Positions 61,736-64,000 of a stretch of DNA of 64,000 bases are shown here, one piece after another. A program made the translations under genes and the position numbers. Source of the stretch: Porifericola rhodea (lineage in GTDB: Bacteria > Bacteroidota > Bacteroidia > Cytophagales > Cyclobacteriaceae); assembly GCF_030506305.1 (NCBI RefSeq), contig NZ_CP119421.1, positions 1,604,354 to 1,668,353 on the forward strand, written 5' to 3'. Under the pieces are notes generated by a model that saw only the letters and a program-made list of their open reading frames with translations, was not told the DNA's origin and did no database searches. Numbering within the stretch: position 1 is the stretch's first letter; each line of letters starts with the position of its first letter.

Positions 61736-62365
61736 CATCCAGTATTTGTTAAACAATGGATAAAGGGCCAGCCATAGCAATAGAGGCAGCAGGGCAACTG
61801 CTAATAAGGTAAGTAGTGCTGCGTCCGCCCCATAATAACCTAGCCAGGCATAGGTAAAGGCTAAAGGCAGGGTGCCGCAACCTAAAGCAATATAAAATTT
61901 TGTTCGGGACATTTTAAGCATGCCTGCCATACAGGCTACAACTTCTGGTAAAACGGGAGTCCAGCGAGATACAGCTACCAGTACACCACCTATCTTCTTG
62001 CTTATCTTCACGCCCTTATACCAGCCTTTTTCGCCTAAGAGGCGTTTAGTAGCAGGCTTTCCTAATTTTCGGCATAGCTCATAACCCAAACTACCTGCTC
62101 CAAAAGAGCCTAAGGCACTTATAAGGCCACCCAGCAAGGGGCCATAAATAATACCTAAGGCACTCATAATTACTGTCGCAGGTAGGGGTAGTAACAGATC
62201 CCCCATTAGTAGAAGAATAGCAGGTAGCCAAGCCCATTCTCCATAGCCTCGTAGCCATTCTACAGTAGCGATTTGGGTAAAAAAGTCATCTACATGATCT
62301 CCCCAAATGGCAAAAGGGATAAGTACCAGTACAGCCAGACCAATAAAGATCAGCAATAAGCGCAT
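61727..62365 (-). CDS. VTT (DedA/YqaA-type) membrane protein
   Basis: 212 residues with about five transmembrane helices. Motif GDLLLPLPATVIMSALGIIYGPLLGGLISALGSFGAGSLGYELCRKLG carries the family's glycine-rich re-entrant loop, and VSRWTPVLPEVVACMAGMLKM the conserved Arg-Pro segment. DedA/VTT proteins are linked to phospholipid translocation. It is two bases downstream of the SDR gene on the same strand. Confidence 0.85.
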   Translation of the reverse strand: MRLLLIFIGLAVLVLIPFAIWGDHVDDFFTQIATVEWLRGYGEWAWLPAILLLMGDLLLPLPATVIMSALGIIYGPLLGGLISALGSFGAGSLGYELCRKLGKPATKRLLGEKGWYKGVKISKKIGGVLVAVSRWTPVLPEVVACMAGMLKMSRTKFYIALGCGTLPLAFTYAWLGYYGADAALLTLLAVALLPLLLWLALYPLFNKYWMLD

Positions 62366-62367
62366 AT

Positions 62368-63234
62368 CTATTTCTTACTTCTCATCTTCTCCATCTGATC
62401 CCACATATCCTGAGGCACTGCATCCAGATGATTAAATTCGCCAGCGCCCATTAACCACTCACCCCCATCTATGGTAATTACCTCTCCGTTTACATAAGAG
62501 GCATAATCTGAAACCATATAAGCAGCCAGGTTCGCTAACTCCTGATGCTCTCCTACCCTTTTTAAAGGATTATGCTGGGCGGGGTCAAATTTTTTAGCCA
62601 TATCGCCGGGTAGTAATCTGCTCCATGCTCCTTCTGTAGGAAATGGGCCCGGTGCTATAGCATTCATGCGAATATTATACTTCCCCCATTCTACTGCTAG
62701 AGAACGAGTTAATGCCAGTACTCCGGCTTTTCCGCAGGCTGAGGGAGCTACATAGCCTGAGCCTGTCCATGCGTAGGTGGTTACTATGTTTAACATAGTG
62801 CCTGATTGCTTTTTCTCTATCCAGTTTTTACCTACCGCTAATGTAAAATTGTAAGTGCCTTTAAGTACAATATCTACTACAATATCGAAAGCGCGGTGAG
62901 ATAACCTTTCGGTAGGGCTGATGAAATTACCGGCAGCATTGTTGAGAAGAATATCAACCTGGCCAAATTTTTTTTCGCTTTGCAGGAGTACCTCTATAAT
63001 TTCATCGTATTTACGTACATCACAAGCTACGGGAAGCACCTCTCCTCCAGTGTCTTTCATAAGCTCATCTGCAGCAGCTTGTAATACATCCATTTTTCGG
63101 CTGGTAATTACCAGCTTGGCTCCCAGCTCTAAAAAATACTTACTCATGGATTTTCCCAGGCCAGTGCCTCCCCCGGTTACAATTATTGTTTTTCCTTTAA
63201 GCGCATCTGCTTTAAGCATACCTTCTATCTTCAT
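62368..63234 (-). CDS. 2,4-dienoyl-CoA reductase-like SDR
   Basis: 288-residue short-chain dehydrogenase with NADPH-binding TGGGTGLGKSM, NNAAGNF and the segment TTYAWTGSGYVAPSACGKAGV. The wide spacing between the active Tyr (TTY) and Lys (CGK) is that of mitochondrial dienoyl-CoA reductase DECR1, rather than the usual YxxxK. It reduces 2,4-dienoyl-CoA in beta-oxidation of unsaturated fatty acids. Upstream neighbour is the type III PKS; downstream the VTT gene. Confidence 0.85.
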   Translation of the reverse strand: MKIEGMLKADALKGKTIIVTGGGTGLGKSMSKYFLELGAKLVITSRKMDVLQAAADELMKDTGGEVLPVACDVRKYDEIIEVLLQSEKKFGQVDILLNNAAGNFISPTERLSHRAFDIVVDIVLKGTYNFTLAVGKNWIEKKQSGTMLNIVTTYAWTGSGYVAPSACGKAGVLALTRSLAVEWGKYNIRMNAIAPGPFPTEGAWSRLLPGDMAKKFDPAQHNPLKRVGEHQELANLAAYMVSDYASYVNGEVITIDGGEWLMGAGEFNHLDAVPQDMWDQMEKMRSKK

Positions 63235-63272
63235 AATTTGGGTAGTTAATGGACAGGTAATTTAAGAAAAAA

Positions 63273-64000
63273 TCAAAGGTAACAAACATTCAGCAGCATG
63301 CTCTCCAGCGTAAGTCCAGGTCCAAAGGCAAAACTTAAAACCTGCTTCTTATGGTCAAGGGGCCCCCTTTCAGCCATCAGAGCCTGAAGCACAAACAATA
63401 CAGTAGGAGAAGACATATTACCATAGCTCTTAAGCACCTCATATGCATAGCGGTTATCTTCGGTAGACAGGCCTAGTTGTTCTTCTATAACTTGTAGTAT
63501 TCTTTTTCCTCCGGGGTGTATCGCAAAGTAGTCCGCTACTGCGGCTTCTGTATCTTTTTCTTTAGTTTTTGCATACTCAGAAACAAGCTGCTCACTGAGC
63601 TGTCTTATGCCTTTTTTGATGATATCTGGTACATATGCCGAAAGCTTCATTTCAAAACCAAAGTCGCCAATGTGCCAGGCCATGTCTTGTTCACCTTCGG
63701 TAGCCAGAGCACAATAAAACTGCTCTAATGACAATTGTGCTTGGCCTCTTTCTGCTTCAGCACTTAAAAGCACGGCGGCAGAGCCATCCGCAAAAAGGGC
63801 ATTGGCTAATAAAGTATCCTCATCTTTATTCTTCTGGAAGTGTAGCGTACATAGCTCGGTACAAACCACTAATACCCTGGCCTCTTTTTGGGCTCTTACA
63901 ATATGATCGGCCACTTTGAGAGCATTAAAAGCAGCATAACAACCCATAAAGTTAATACAGCTTCGCTGTACATTAGATGGTAGTTTTAAAGCTTTAACCA
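63273..64000 (-). CDS. Type III polyketide synthase, 5' end outside window
   Basis: C-terminal part of a chalcone-synthase-like enzyme; the frame is open to base 64000 (upstream of the internal ATG at 63947 it reads VQRSCINF...), so the start is beyond the window. Catalytic residues are present: nucleophile Cys in MGCYAAF (codon 63941-63939), His in AIHPGGKRI and Asn in YGNMSSPTV. These condense malonyl-CoA units onto an acyl-CoA starter. Bacterial relatives make alkylresorcinols or pyrones. The SDR downstream (38 bases) is on the same strand. Confidence 0.92.
   Translation of the reverse strand, partial: VKALKLPSNVQRSCINFMGCYAAFNALKVADHIVRAQKEARVLVVCTELCTLHFQKNKDEDTLLANALFADGSAAVLLSAEAERGQAQLSLEQFYCALATEGEQDMAWHIGDFGFEMKLSAYVPDIIKKGIRQLSEQLVSEYAKTKEKDTEAAVADYFAIHPGGKRILQVIEEQLGLSTEDNRYAYEVLKSYGNMSSPTVLFVLQALMAERGPLDHKKQVLSFAFGPGLTLESMLLNVCYL

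Noticed and set aside
1-64000. tRNA, rRNA, CRISPR, IS element or prophage
   Set aside because: I looked through the intergenic regions for cloverleaf T-loop motifs, spaced direct repeats, transposases and integrases and saw none.

Overview
The window comes from a chromosome of the phylum Bacteroidetes, most likely order Cytophagales. Supporting signs: family types largely confined to that phylum (DUF4834, DUF3822, DUF4270 lipoprotein, a T9SS-CTD-like secreted protein, an N-terminal-half glycogen synthase next to panC, Rho with a long charged insertion), scarcity of Shine-Dalgarno sequences, and promoters of the Bacteroidetes form TTTG-N19..21-TAnnTTTG (best cases upstream of gltX, an AraC regulator and a polysaccharide-type operon). 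DNA is moderately AT-rich, gene-dense and on both strands. I see no rRNA, tRNA, CRISPR, insertion sequence or prophage. The first gene (transporter) and the last (type III polyketide synthase) are cut by the window ends.

Layout. 1-8 kb: transporter, DUF4834 protein, carB without its allosteric domain, and a peptidoglycan-recycling cluster (LD-carboxypeptidase, dipeptide epimerase, orphan BioF/KBL-like enzyme). 8-13 kb: ndk, flippase-like protein, scpA, dxs. 12.6-17 kb: GDP-fucose operon cysQ-manC-gmd-fcl-pspC. 17-23 kb: unknown protein, Zn-site-less GmhB-like phosphatase, Dpm1-like glycosyltransferase, LolC/E-type permease, NamZ-type muramidase lipoprotein, fmt-folA. 23.4-28.4 kb: the most interesting block, a six-gene operon encoding a secreted CTD-like protein, a single-domain response regulator, a YaiO-type beta-barrel, a membrane HEAT-repeat protein, a processive-type GT2 and a small protein that looks like an HPt domain whose phospho-histidine is a glutamate. 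28.5-32 kb: serS and rho. 32-41 kb: lysine degradation through saccharopine (both saccharopine dehydrogenases, DUF1338 2-oxoadipate enzyme, ALDH7), interspersed with creD, a GNAT, an SRPBCC protein and a histidine-kinase-like protein lacking its ATPase domain. 41-48.5 kb: methyltransferase, AIM24 protein, gltX, RidA, NAD(P)HX repair, YigZ, mgsA. 48.5-56.5 kb: AraC regulator, acyl-CoA dehydrogenase, panC-panD-flippase-Zn peptidase, half glycogen synthase, DUF4270 lipoprotein. 56.5-64 kb: two Nudix proteins, DUF3822-coaD, YbjN/PspA/DUF4178 membrane-stress set, VTT protein, dienoyl-CoA reductase-like SDR and type III PKS.

How it fits together. Most genes are housekeeping (translation, pyrimidine, isoprenoid, CoA, folate). 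Cell-envelope functions recur: peptidoglycan turnover, GDP-fucose supply, Dpm1-like and processive glycosyltransferases, two flippase-like proteins and PspA. The best candidate for an undescribed system is the 23.4-28.4 kb operon: a membrane glycosyltransferase and outer-membrane barrel of the E. coli YaiP/YaiO type combined with a receiver domain and a phosphomimetic HPt-like partner. All function statements rest on reading motifs in the translated sequence; no database search was run.
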